Source of the DNA: Opitutaceae bacterium TAV5
GTDB lineage: Bacteria; Verrucomicrobiota; Verrucomicrobiia; Opitutales; Opitutaceae
Reading direction: 5' to 3'
Length of the DNA stretch: 64,000 bases
Assembly (NCBI GenBank): GCA_000242935.3
Contig: CP007053.1
Coordinates: 3,519,001-3,583,000 of the forward strand
The notes under the pieces are model-generated. The model searched no databases, had not been told where the DNA came from, and saw only the letters and a list, made by a program, of their open reading frames with translations. This document shows, piece by piece, positions 34,007 through 41,877 of the stretch (within the stretch, counting starts at the first letter, position 1; each line of letters opens with the position of its first letter). The position numbers were made by a program, and so were the translations under genes.

Positions 34007-34660
34007 CTACCAGGCGCTGATGCTGTCGTAACGGAAAGTCATCTTGTCGGAGTCGTAGTCCTTGAAGGTGGACACGTGGCCGTCGGCGAAGAGGATGGCC
34101 TGGGTGCCGTCGGAGAAAAGGGTGCCATCGGAAGCTTTGACGCAGTTTTGCGTATAATCGTCCTTGTCGTAATCGGGTTCCGAGAATTTGTAGTTGGTTT
34201 CTCCGGCGAGGACGAACTGGGCAGGAAATTCGATCAGGCTACGAATGACTTGGGAGAAGTCATTATCCCTTATGTAAGCCGCCCGTGTGCCCAGGAAGTA
34301 GGCGCTCCCTTCACGATCGAAGCGTGGCGTATGAAAAAAATCACGACTGTTGATATAGGGAGAAAGCTGCTGCGACCAACTCATGTTCTCCGGTTCGGTT
34401 TCTCCGATTTCCCAATCTTTCCATGGAACGGTAGCGGTCGCCAACGGGAACTTGTCCCGGTTTTCGTCAGCGTGCATCGACAGGGCCAGGAAGATCTGGC
34501 GTAGGTTGGAAATGCTGGCGGAGGCTCGCGCCTTGTTGCGGACGAGGCCGACGACCGGAATCAAAATGGCGGCCAGAATGCCGATGATGGCAATGACGGC
34601 GAGAAGCTCGATCAGCGTGAAGGCGCGTCGATGATGGCAGGCTCGTTTCTGATGCATCAC
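34007..34660 (-). CDS. Prepilin-like protein with altered H-X9-DG motif
   Basis: 217 residues. It has a basic leader and then RAFTLIELLAVIAIIGILAAILIP, with cleavage expected before Phe. The globular part carries SNLRQIFLALSMHADENRDKFP and ends SDGTQAILFADGHVSTFK, where a Ser stands ten residues before the Asp-Gly in place of the usual His. It converges on the GH78 gene with only 3 bases between the stop codons, so it is not co-transcribed with it. The glycosyltransferase gene lies 78 bases upstream on the same strand. Confidence 0.85.
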   Translation of the reverse strand: MMHQKRACHHRRAFTLIELLAVIAIIGILAAILIPVVGLVRNKARASASISNLRQIFLALSMHADENRDKFPLATATVPWKDWEIGETEPENMSWSQQLSPYINSRDFFHTPRFDREGSAYFLGTRAAYIRDNDFSQVIRSLIEFPAQFVLAGETNYKFSEPDYDKDDYTQNCVKASDGTLFSDGTQAILFADGHVSTFKDYDSDKMTFRYDSISAW

Positions 34661-34738
34661 GAACCGTTGACGGGACGCAGCGTGATCAGGTTACGAGCGA
34701 ATGTCCTGCAAGGGAAATCCCGCAGGCACCAGACGCGT

Positions 34739-35971
34739 CTACACAAGCTCCCGGTAGAGCGCGGCGAGGCGGGCGGCGTTTTTGTTGGCGTCGAAATTGT
34801 GTTCGACCCAGGCACGGGCGGCCGTGCGGAGGCGGGTGGCGAGGGCATCGTCTTCGGCGAGACGGCGGAGCGCGACGACCCAGGCGGCAGGGTCTTCGGG
34901 CAGGGCGACGAGGCCGGTCTGTTCGTGGGCAATGGCTTCGGTGGTAGCGGCGGCGGGAGAGGTGACGACGAGAACACCGGCGGCCATGGCTTCGGGGATG
35001 ACGTTGGGGAGGCCGTCGCGATCGCCATCGGCCGCGATGACGCCGGTGTGCAGCATGACGTCGGCCCAGGCGAGCAGGGCGGCGATTTCGGGCTGGGGAA
35101 GGTGGCCGGGGAGGGTGACGCAAGACGAAAGGTCCAGCGCGGCGATCTGTTGTTCGAGCGCGGGGCGGAGCGGACCTTCGCCGGCAATGCGGGCTTCGAA
35201 AGGGATGCCGGCGTCGCGGAGCGCGGCATGGATGCGAAGCTGGTGATCGAGCCCTTTTTTGGAAACGAGCCGGGCCACGCAGAGCAGGCGGAGCGGGAGG
35301 CGGGGGGCGGGGCGAAGCGGCTTGAGCGGAGCCAGCGTGGTGAGGCCGCGGCGGATGAGGTGGATGCGATCGGCGGGGACGCCGCGTTCGAGAAGCGTGC
35401 GGCGGCCCATGTCGGTCGAGGTGTGGACGAAGAGGGCGGGGCGGAGTTTTTCGGCGAGCCACCAGTCGCCGCCGTCGCGATAGAGGTCGTAGGCGTGTCC
35501 GGCGGCACTGTACGGGTGGCCGTCGAGTTGCCAGAGGAGCCAGGCGGCCGTGGCCGGGCCGCCGCCCCAGACGGCGTGGATGTGCGCGGGGCGGAGGCGG
35601 CGGAAGTGGTTCGCGTGCGTGAGGGCGAAAGCGACCGCGAGGAGGTTCTCCCAGAAATTGAGCCAGGAAGGCGGGGGGCGGCGGGGAGAAAGGATGCGCC
35701 GTATCAGAGACGCAATTACGCGGGGGCGGCGGACGGTTTGCCGGGGCAGGTGCCAGAGGAGTGTGAGGAGGCGCCACTTGGAAAAGGTGGCGACGGGGAG
35801 TTTTTCTGCCGATCCGAATACGCCGCCGCCGCCGTGCATGGAATAAAGGCGGGGGCGCAGGCCGCTGGCGACGAGTCCGGAGACTTCACGCTGGATGAAG
35901 GTTTCCGTGGATTTCGGGAACGTGGTGAAGATGTAGACGAGGATGGCCGGCTCGGACTGGTTCTGGTTCAC
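34739..35971 (-). CDS. GT4-family glycosyltransferase
   Basis: 410 residues, two Rossmann-like halves of the GT-B fold. The N-terminal half begins LVYIFTTFPKSTETFIQREV, the usual acceptor-side opening of GT4 enzymes, with HIHAVWGGGPATAAWLL. The C-terminal donor half has LRLLCVARLVSKKGLDHQL, RIAGEGPLRPALEQQ, VTLPGHLPQPEIAALL and DGLPNVIPEAMAAGVLVV, which holds the glutamate cluster that binds the nucleotide sugar. It probably adds a sugar to a lipid or surface glycan. It is the last of five same-strand genes including SDR, ketosynthase, dehydratase and ACP, although a repeat separates it from the SDR gene. Confidence 0.9.
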   Translation of the reverse strand: MNQNQSEPAILVYIFTTFPKSTETFIQREVSGLVASGLRPRLYSMHGGGGVFGSAEKLPVATFSKWRLLTLLWHLPRQTVRRPRVIASLIRRILSPRRPPPSWLNFWENLLAVAFALTHANHFRRLRPAHIHAVWGGGPATAAWLLWQLDGHPYSAAGHAYDLYRDGGDWWLAEKLRPALFVHTSTDMGRRTLLERGVPADRIHLIRRGLTTLAPLKPLRPAPRLPLRLLCVARLVSKKGLDHQLRIHAALRDAGIPFEARIAGEGPLRPALEQQIAALDLSSCVTLPGHLPQPEIAALLAWADVMLHTGVIAADGDRDGLPNVIPEAMAAGVLVVTSPAAATTEAIAHEQTGLVALPEDPAAWVVALRRLAEDDALATRLRTAARAWVEHNFDANKNAARLAALYRELV

Positions 35972-35986
35972 GGAAAAGGCGGATTA

Positions 35987-36076
35987 ACCACAGAGGCACG
36001 GAGACACAGAGTTTGCACGGAGGGATCGGGGGGAGTGGTGCTTGTGCGGTCTCCGTGTCTTTGTGTCTCTGTGGTT
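35987..36076. repeat. Inverted repeat between glycosyltransferase and SDR genes
   Basis: AACCACAGAGGCACGGAGACAC at the left faces GTGTCTTTGTGTCTCTGTGGTT at the right. It has no coding role and fills the 110-base gap. Confidence 0.85.
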
Positions 36077-36081
36077 CAAAT

Positions 36082-36924
36082 TCATTCAAGGTCAAAGTAG
36101 CGCGCCTGGATGGCGTGGCGGATGCGCCACCAGCCGAGGCGGGCGAGGAGAGGGGCGAGACGGGCCTGGAAGAATGAGCCGCTGCGAACCATGCCGCTGC
36201 GGCGGCGGAGGAGCGCGCGGCGGAGGTCGCGGACAGCCACGGCGGGGAGCGGGGCGGCGGCGTGCATCGCCTCGAAGCGGCGCCAGACGCGTTGCCAGGC
36301 GGGCGAGAGGTCGGCGGGAAGGGCGGCGGCCTGGTTGAACGGGGTGCGGAAGTCACCGGGACGAAAGTCGATAACGCGGACGCCGGTGCCGCGCAGTTCC
36401 CAGGCGAGGCTTTCGGTCCAGGCGGAGAGGCCGGCCTTGGCGGCGTTGTAGCCGCTCATGCCAGGGATGGGGAACTCGGCGGCGAGGGAGCTGATGTTGA
36501 CGATGGCGCCGTCGGCCGCAGGGCGGCGCTCGAGCATGTCGCGGAGAGCGGCATGGGCGAGGGAGAGGGTGTTGGTGAGCAGCGAATCGAGTTGCGTGCG
36601 CCAGGGCGCGAAACCGGTGGAGGCGGATTCGGCGAAGACACCGTAGCCGGCGTTGTTGATCAGGAGATCGATGCCGGGCGCAGCGGCGTTGGCGGTTTGC
36701 CAGGCGGCGGCGATGCTGGCGGGGTCGGCGAGATCGAGCGCGAGCGGGTGGAATTTTTCAGGATGCGCGGCGGCGAGGTCGGCGAGGCGGGCCGGGTCGC
36801 GGGCGGTGCCGTGGACCGTGAGGCCTTCGGCGAGGAGCATTTCGGCAAAGGCCCGACCGAGTCCGCTGCTGGCTCCGGTGACGAGGACGTGGCGGTGGAG
36901 ACGGAGGAGGGATAAGCGGCTCAT
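36082..36924 (-). CDS. Short-chain dehydrogenase/reductase
   Basis: 280 residues, classical SDR. The cofactor loop TGASSGLG lies at 16-23, the NNAG motif at 90-93, and the catalytic set is S145/S146 (IVNISSLAAEF), Y159 and K163 (YNAAK). The C-terminal 80 residues beyond the core are Arg-rich and amphipathic (FFQARLAPLLARLGWWRIRHA), suggesting membrane contact. The cofactor residue pattern (TARDP after strand 2) suggests NADP. In its setting, downstream of ketosynthase, dehydratase and ACP genes, it could reduce a keto- or hydroxy-lipid intermediate; the substrate is unknown. Confidence 0.9.
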   Translation of the reverse strand: MSRLSLLRLHRHVLVTGASSGLGRAFAEMLLAEGLTVHGTARDPARLADLAAAHPEKFHPLALDLADPASIAAAWQTANAAAPGIDLLINNAGYGVFAESASTGFAPWRTQLDSLLTNTLSLAHAALRDMLERRPAADGAIVNISSLAAEFPIPGMSGYNAAKAGLSAWTESLAWELRGTGVRVIDFRPGDFRTPFNQAAALPADLSPAWQRVWRRFEAMHAAAPLPAVAVRDLRRALLRRRSGMVRSGSFFQARLAPLLARLGWWRIRHAIQARYFDLE

Positions 36925-36948
36925 GCCGGATTGGAAATTTCAGATTTC

Positions 36949-37075
36949 ATACCGGTGCCCCGAATGTTTCCGGTTTTACACAAAGATCGCAAAGGACGCG
37001 AAGGAGATCGTTGGCAACCCTTGGCGCTCTTTGCGATCTTTGTGTAAAAATCCGCAGACTTCGGGATGCTGGTAT
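36949..37075. repeat. MITE-like inverted repeat, copy 2
   Basis: Ends with ATACC and GGTAT and holds facing TTTTACACAAAGATCGCAAAG and CTTTGCGATCTTTGTGTAAAA segments, giving a long hairpin. It is the same family as 10643-10760. It lies between the SDR and ketosynthase genes. Confidence 0.85.
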
Positions 37076-37117
37076 CATAAGCCGGAGCCGTTTTTTCTGC
37101 CAATCGCCTGCGCCCTG

Positions 37118-38377
37118 TTATCGGACACGGCGGAGCACGATGCTGACGTTGGCGCCGCCGAAGCCGCTGCTGTTGCTGATGGCGATGTCGGGCGTGCCGG
37201 GTTCGGTGGCCCGGGGGATGCGCAGATCGGCGAAGGCGGGGTCGAGGGTCGTGATGTGCGCGGAACCGGGAACGAAGCCGCGCCGGAGGGCGAGGGCGCA
37301 GAAGCCGGCTTCCATCGCGCTGGCGAGCGAGAGGCCGTGGCCGGTGAGCGCCTTGGTGCTGCTGACAGGGATGTTCGGCAGGCGGGGGCCGAAAACGGTG
37401 CGGAGGGCCTTGACCTCGGAGGCGTCGCCGATGGGGGTGGAGGTGGCGTGGGCGTTGATGTAGCTGATGTCGGCCGGCGTGAGGCGGGTGGCGCGGAGGG
37501 CGTTTCTCATGGCAGCGGCCAGACCCTCGCCTTCGGGGTGCGAGATGGCGACGTTGTGGCCGTCGGAGGCCTGGCCCCAGCCGGCGATTTCGCAATACGG
37601 GGTGGCGCCGCGACGGGTGACCTCCTCCTCGCTTTCGAGGACGAGGACGGCGCCGCCGCCGGTGCCGACGAAGCCGTCGCGCGCGGCGTCGAAGGGGCGC
37701 GAGGCGGTGTCGGGATCGGGGTTGGGGGAGAGGGCGCGCATGCCGGCGAAGGGGAGGATGGTTTCGAGGTTTCCGTCCTCGGCGCCGACGACGAACATGC
37801 GTTTCTGGCGACCGAGCGCGATCTCGTCGAAGGCGTAGCCGAGAGCGTGGCCGGAGCTGGCGCAGGCCGAGGAAAAGCCGGTGGAAGCGCCCTTGATTTT
37901 GTAGTGGGCCACGAGATTGAACTGCACGGTGCCGGCGATGCTGGCGACGACGCCGAGAGGATTGCAGCGCATGACGCCGTGAGTGCCGATGCGCCTGATC
38001 TGGTTGGCGAGGATGCGGGGCGATCCGGCCGAGGCGGCGTAGAGGCCGGTGTCGGGACTGGAGATATCGCCGGGGGCCAGCTTCGCATCGGTGATGGCCT
38101 GCCGGAGGGCGCAGGTGGCGTAGAGGGCGTTGGGAGAGAGGCTGCGGAGGTGCTCGCGGCGGATGGTGTACGGGGCGGGAATCGTCCAGTCTTCGGGGTC
38201 ATCGGAGGCGGTGTCGAACTCGCGGACGGGCGCGGCCACTTTTACCGGGATGTTCGGTGCCTCGAAAGGCGCATAGCGGACCATGCCGTGGCGGAGCTCG
38301 CGGAGATTTTTTTCGACGGTGGCGGAGTCGTTGCCGATGCTGGTGATGAAACCGAGTCCGGTGATATAGACGCGCAT
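37118..38377 (-). CDS. Beta-ketoacyl-ACP synthase (FabF/KAS II-like)
   Basis: 419 residues from the ATG at 38377 (MRVYITGLGFITSIG), the standard opening of the family. It catalyses decarboxylative condensation of an acyl unit with malonyl-ACP. The Cys-His-His triad is complete: C172 in STGFSSACASSGHALGYA, H310 in INAHATSTPIGD, H347 in STKALTGHGLSLAS, and the glycine-rich end NSSGFGGANVSIVL. It lies with a hot-dog dehydratase and an unusual ACP rather than with fabD/fabG, so a specialised lipid or polyene-like product is more likely than housekeeping fatty acid synthesis. Confidence 0.92.
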   Translation of the reverse strand: MRVYITGLGFITSIGNDSATVEKNLRELRHGMVRYAPFEAPNIPVKVAAPVREFDTASDDPEDWTIPAPYTIRREHLRSLSPNALYATCALRQAITDAKLAPGDISSPDTGLYAASAGSPRILANQIRRIGTHGVMRCNPLGVVASIAGTVQFNLVAHYKIKGASTGFSSACASSGHALGYAFDEIALGRQKRMFVVGAEDGNLETILPFAGMRALSPNPDPDTASRPFDAARDGFVGTGGGAVLVLESEEEVTRRGATPYCEIAGWGQASDGHNVAISHPEGEGLAAAMRNALRATRLTPADISYINAHATSTPIGDASEVKALRTVFGPRLPNIPVSSTKALTGHGLSLASAMEAGFCALALRRGFVPGSAHITTLDPAFADLRIPRATEPGTPDIAISNSSGFGGANVSIVLRRVR

Positions 38378-38474
38378 GACGGATGAGGGGAAACGGTGGC
38401 GGGCGAGTGGCAGGATGAGAACGTTGGGAATCACGCACGGGCGGCGCCCGTACCGGTCGGAGTGGAGATCAGGG

Positions 38475-38951
38475 TTATTTGTAGTCGAAGGTGAGGGTAA
38501 GTTCCTCGACGGTGGCCGTTTTTTCCGTACCGACGCGGATGGTGCCGGTGAAGGTGGCGAGCGGGTGGCGGACGCGGAGGAGGCGGAGGGTTAGCGCAAG
38601 TTCGTCATCGGGGCGGCAGATGCGGTGGCAGCGGACGCCCTCGGACGAGGCAAACCAGATCGTGGCGGGATCGATGGACCGGCCGGCAGCGGGAGCGGGT
38701 GGCGAGGCCAGCAGCCAGAGGACGCCGAGTTGCCCGAGAGCCTCGACCATGATCGAGGCGGGAAAGACGGGGTTATCCCGAAAATGCCCGCGCAGGAAAA
38801 ACTCGTCGCCGGTGATCCGGTAGCGGGCGGTGGCGGGGGGGGAAGACGGGACGGAAATGCCGGTTGCCGGAAGGACGGCTTCGTCGAGAAAGAGGAAGGG
38901 CGGCTGGATGGGCATCAGCGCGCGGATCTGGCTGGCAGTGAGAACGGGCAT
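38475..38951 (-). CDS. FabZ-like 3-hydroxyacyl-ACP dehydratase (hot-dog fold)
   Basis: 158 residues, the normal size of FabZ. The central motif FFLRGHFRDNPVFPASIMVEALGQLG corresponds to the FabZ helix region, with catalytic H56 and E70. Ala-Ser replaces the usual Pro-Gly before the helix, as in several specialised dehydratases. The remainder is hot-dog beta sheet (ATIWFASSEGVRCHRICRPDDELALTLRLL). It stands between the ACP and ketosynthase genes, all on the minus strand, and should dehydrate the product of that ketosynthase on the adjacent carrier protein. Confidence 0.85.
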   Translation of the reverse strand: MPVLTASQIRALMPIQPPFLFLDEAVLPATGISVPSSPPATARYRITGDEFFLRGHFRDNPVFPASIMVEALGQLGVLWLLASPPAPAAGRSIDPATIWFASSEGVRCHRICRPDDELALTLRLLRVRHPLATFTGTIRVGTEKTATVEELTLTFDYK

Positions 38952-39047
38952 CTTGCAAATGCAGAATCCGGAATCCGGATGACGACACGGGCCACAGCAA
39001 GGCGGGGTTTGCCGTTGCCGGCTGCGGTCGGGAGAGGCGGACGGCGA

Positions 39048-39482
39048 CTACGGGGTGGAGGAGGGCGGGGGTTTGCGAGCCGGCGAGGGGATGCCGCGGG
39101 CCTTGGCATCGATGAAGGCGTTGATGTCACCAATGCTGCGGAGGCCCTGGAGTTCTTCGTTGGAAATGGACATGCGGGTGACCTCCTCCACGAGCATCAC
39201 GATTTCCATCATGGTCAGCGAGTCGATGCCCAGGTCGTCGATCAGATGCAGGGTAGCGGCATCCGGAGCGTCGAGGCGGTGACGGAGTTCGGGATCCGTG
39301 AAGCGCTGTACGACACCGACGACCACAGGCGAGAGATGCCTGGGGTTGCCGGTCTTGCGCCACGCGAGTGCAGCCTCGATGGTTGCGGCGGAACAGCGCC
39401 GCAGGCTTTCCCGGAGGATGACTTCGTCGTCAGGAACAGGGCCGGCAGCACTGTTGGTATGGTCAGGAGTGGTGGCTGACAT
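39048..39482 (-). CDS. Acyl carrier protein with N-terminal extension
   Basis: 144 residues from the ATG at 39482. The carrier fold occupies about residues 55-132, with the phosphopantetheine site DDLGIDSLTMMEIV (S88) and a helix-3 region EELQGLRSIGDINAFIDA. Ordinary ACPs are about 80 residues; here some 50 residues precede the fold (VILRESLRRCSAATIEAALAW) and a basic, Pro-rich tail follows. The extension could dock the partner ketosynthase or dehydratase. It is the first gene of the presumed transcript ACP-dehydratase-ketosynthase-SDR-glycosyltransferase. Confidence 0.88.
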   Translation of the reverse strand: MSATTPDHTNSAAGPVPDDEVILRESLRRCSAATIEAALAWRKTGNPRHLSPVVVGVVQRFTDPELRHRLDAPDAATLHLIDDLGIDSLTMMEIVMLVEEVTRMSISNEELQGLRSIGDINAFIDAKARGIPSPARKPPPSSTP

Positions 39483-39607
39483 GAATGGATGAATAGAGAG
39501 AAATAAGTAACCCCGTTGCAAAGGGGAAGGCTTTATCAGAGTTTTTACGGTTGGTTTACAAAATAACGGGAGCCGGAAGCAGAAGTGAGGCCGGTTTGAA
39601 GAGACTT

Positions 39608-41278
39608 TCAGGGAGACTCCGGTTCCAGCCGGACGGTCTGGTAGCGGTGAATGCCGAGGAGCGAGGGCGGCCAGTCGCGGACATCGGGCGAGATGAGGTA
39701 GGTGCGGGCGCCAAAGACGACCGGGGCCACCGGGGCCTCGTCGAGGAGGAGTTTTTCGGCACGCTGGAAGGCGGCGAAGCGGGCTCCGGTATCGGGGGCT
39801 TCGGCGGCGTCGGCGATGGCGCGGTCGTAGGCGGGGTTGCTCCATCCGGTCTGGTTGTTGCCGCCGCCGGTGACGAACATGTCGAGAAAGGTATTGGGGT
39901 CGTTGTAATCGCCGACCCAGCGGGAGCGGGTGATCTGGTAGGCGACGGTGCGCTGGTTCTCGAGGTAGGCGCGGAAGTCGAGGGAGACGAGCGAGGTTTC
40001 GACGCCGAGTTCGCGTTTCCACATGCCCTGGATGGCTTCGAAGATGCGCGAGTTGAGGGCGTCGGCATTCATCTGGATTTCGAATTTCGGGAAGCCGGCG
40101 CCGCCGGCGTAACCGGCTTCGGCGAGGAGGCGGCGGGCGGTATCGGGATCGTATGACTGCCGGGCCTCGGAGGTATAGCCGGCGGTGTTGGGCGGCGTGT
40201 AGTGCCAGGCGGGCGGGCGGCTGCCGAGGAGGAGTTGTTGCGAAATGGATTCGCGGTCGATGGCGAGCGCGAGGGCGCGGCGCACGCGCGCGTCGTCGAG
40301 CGGCTTGAGGCGGGTGTTGAAACGGACGAAGAGGGTTTCGAGCAGGGGATCGATGCGGAGCTGGCCGGGGGCGTTGCGACGGTAGTGCTCGATGCGGTCG
40401 GGAAGGACGTCGTACGTGATGTGGAGGCGGCCGGTGCGGAAGGCGGCTTCGTCGGCGGCGATGTTGTCGTTGGGATAAAAAACGACTTCGGCGATGTGGC
40501 CGCCGATGGCGTCGCCGGGACCGGAGGCGGGCGCGGTGGCGGCGGCGTTCCAGTAACGGGGGTTGCGCACGGCAACGATGCGCTGGTTGGGGAGCCATTC
40601 CTTGAGGACGTAGGGACCGTTGCCGACGAGGGTGCCGGGCGTGGTCCAGCGGGTATCGCGCTGGTCGATACGGCCGCGGGCGAGGATCGTTTTCGGGTGA
40701 ACGGGAAACCAGGAGGGATTGGCGGCGAGGGCGAGGAGTTGCGGGGTGGGGCGGGCGAGGGTGAGTTCGAGCGTGTGCTCGTCGAGGGCGCGCACGCCTA
40801 CCTGGTCGAAGTCGGCGAGCTGGCCGGTATTGAAGGCTTCGGCGTTTTTGATCGGGTAGAGCATGTAGGCGTATTCGGCCCCGAGGGCGGGGCTGAGGAC
40901 GCGGCGGAAGGAAAAGACAAAATCCTGCGCGGTGACGGGATCGCCGCTGGACCAGCGGGCTTCGGGGCGGAGGTGAAAGGTGTAACGAAGGCGGTCGGGC
41001 GATATATCCCAGCGGGCGGCCGTGCCGGGGACAGGGGCGGAGGTGGCCTCGTCGATGACAGTGAGACCTTCGAAGAGGGCGATGAGGAGGGTGTAATCGG
41101 TAAAAACGATGGTGGTGTGCGGATCGAGATCCTGGGGCTCGGCGCCGTTGCCGATATGAAGGGTTTGCGTGGCGCGGGCAGCCTCGACGGGGGTTTTGTT
41201 CGGAGAGCAGCCGGCGACGAGGAACGCAAGAAGGACGGATGCGACGGCGGGAACACGATGGCGCCAGGCAATGGACAT
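39608..41278 (-). CDS. Oligopeptide ABC transporter substrate-binding lipoprotein (OppA-like)
   Basis: 556 residues from the ATG at 41278, chosen because it starts a lipoprotein signal (VASVLLAFLVAGC, lipidated Cys after Ala-Gly). The SBP_bac_5 fold is clear: LHIGNGAEPQDLDPH, LFEGLTVIDE, YTFHLRPEARWSSGDPVTAQDFVFSF, VGNGPYVLKEW, RRALALAIDRESI, and near the end WVGDYNDPNTFLDMF. Such proteins deliver peptides to an Opp permease. No permease or ATPase gene is in the window, so it is an orphan binding protein here. Confidence 0.92.
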   Translation of the reverse strand: MSIAWRHRVPAVASVLLAFLVAGCSPNKTPVEAARATQTLHIGNGAEPQDLDPHTTIVFTDYTLLIALFEGLTVIDEATSAPVPGTAARWDISPDRLRYTFHLRPEARWSSGDPVTAQDFVFSFRRVLSPALGAEYAYMLYPIKNAEAFNTGQLADFDQVGVRALDEHTLELTLARPTPQLLALAANPSWFPVHPKTILARGRIDQRDTRWTTPGTLVGNGPYVLKEWLPNQRIVAVRNPRYWNAAATAPASGPGDAIGGHIAEVVFYPNDNIAADEAAFRTGRLHITYDVLPDRIEHYRRNAPGQLRIDPLLETLFVRFNTRLKPLDDARVRRALALAIDRESISQQLLLGSRPPAWHYTPPNTAGYTSEARQSYDPDTARRLLAEAGYAGGAGFPKFEIQMNADALNSRIFEAIQGMWKRELGVETSLVSLDFRAYLENQRTVAYQITRSRWVGDYNDPNTFLDMFVTGGGNNQTGWSNPAYDRAIADAAEAPDTGARFAAFQRAEKLLLDEAPVAPVVFGARTYLISPDVRDWPPSLLGIHRYQTVRLEPESP

Positions 41279-41414
41279 GCCGGATAAGGAATGGAGTCGG
41301 GTGCGAGGTGCAAGCGCGCATCCTCCCCCTTCCGGGGCGTCCGGGATTTGCACCAAAGCTGTTTGGGTCCCCCAGGTGCCGGGATATGGGAGGAACCGTC
41401 TGATCCCGATAATC

Positions 41415-41568
41415 TTGAACAGAAGATAACGAAGGGAACGAAGATGTCCCGGTTCCCATAACTTGTCCCGCATCCGGAGCCTTTTTTTCAAAACAGAAAA
41501 GGGTTCTTTCGCTCAACCCTCTGCCAGCCTCCAGCGAATCTTCGTTCCCTTCGTTATCTTCTGTTCAA
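41415..41568. repeat. Long inverted repeat with perfect 31-bp arms
   Basis: The left arm (41415-41445) and right arm (41538-41568) are exact reverse complements; the core is AACGAAGGGAACGAAG. The 92-base middle shows no gene. A diverged half-copy is at about 15466-15493. It lies between the OppA-like gene and a small lipoprotein gene. Confidence 0.92.
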
Positions 41569-41648
41569 TTTTTCAATTCCTTGATCAACATGTTGATTCC
41601 CTTCATTCCCCGGCCCGCCGGGTTCCCCTGCTTCTGTGCAAAGAAGAA

Positions 41649-41677
41649 AAAACCGGTTCCTGCGATGGAACCGGTTT
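41649..41677 (-). terminator. Rho-independent terminator after the small lipoprotein gene
   Basis: Read on the minus strand, AAAACCGGTTCC pairs with GGAACCGGTTTT around a six-base loop and is followed by a T-rich run. It closes the two-gene unit of the coiled-coil protein and small lipoprotein. Confidence 0.8.
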
Positions 41678-41688
41678 TGCTGTCACTG

Positions 41689-41853
41689 TCAGCGGTAATT
41701 GCCGAAGCCGCCCATGCCTCCGGGCGCCTGGCCTTCCCAGGAAGCGGGACGGCTCCAGGGGATGGATGAATCGTCTTTGGTCTTCGTCGTGCAGCCACTC
41801 GTCCCGAGGGCGAGAAAGGCGGCGGTGAGGAGGACGAGTGCGGCGCGGATCAT
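41689..41853 (-). CDS. Small lipoprotein of unknown function
   Basis: 54 residues from the ATG at 41853 (an ATG seven codons upstream is possible). A lipoprotein signal (IRAALVLLTAAFLALGTSGC) is followed by a short Gly/Pro-rich tail (SWEGQAPGGMGGFGNYR). I do not recognise a family. It follows the coiled-coil membrane protein by 24 bases and is followed by a strong terminator, so the two probably form an operon. It may be a small envelope component. Confidence 0.6.
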   Translation of the reverse strand: MIRAALVLLTAAFLALGTSGCTTKTKDDSSIPWSRPASWEGQAPGGMGGFGNYR

Positions 41854-41877
41854 TTGTAGCTCTGTATCGGGCAAAAA

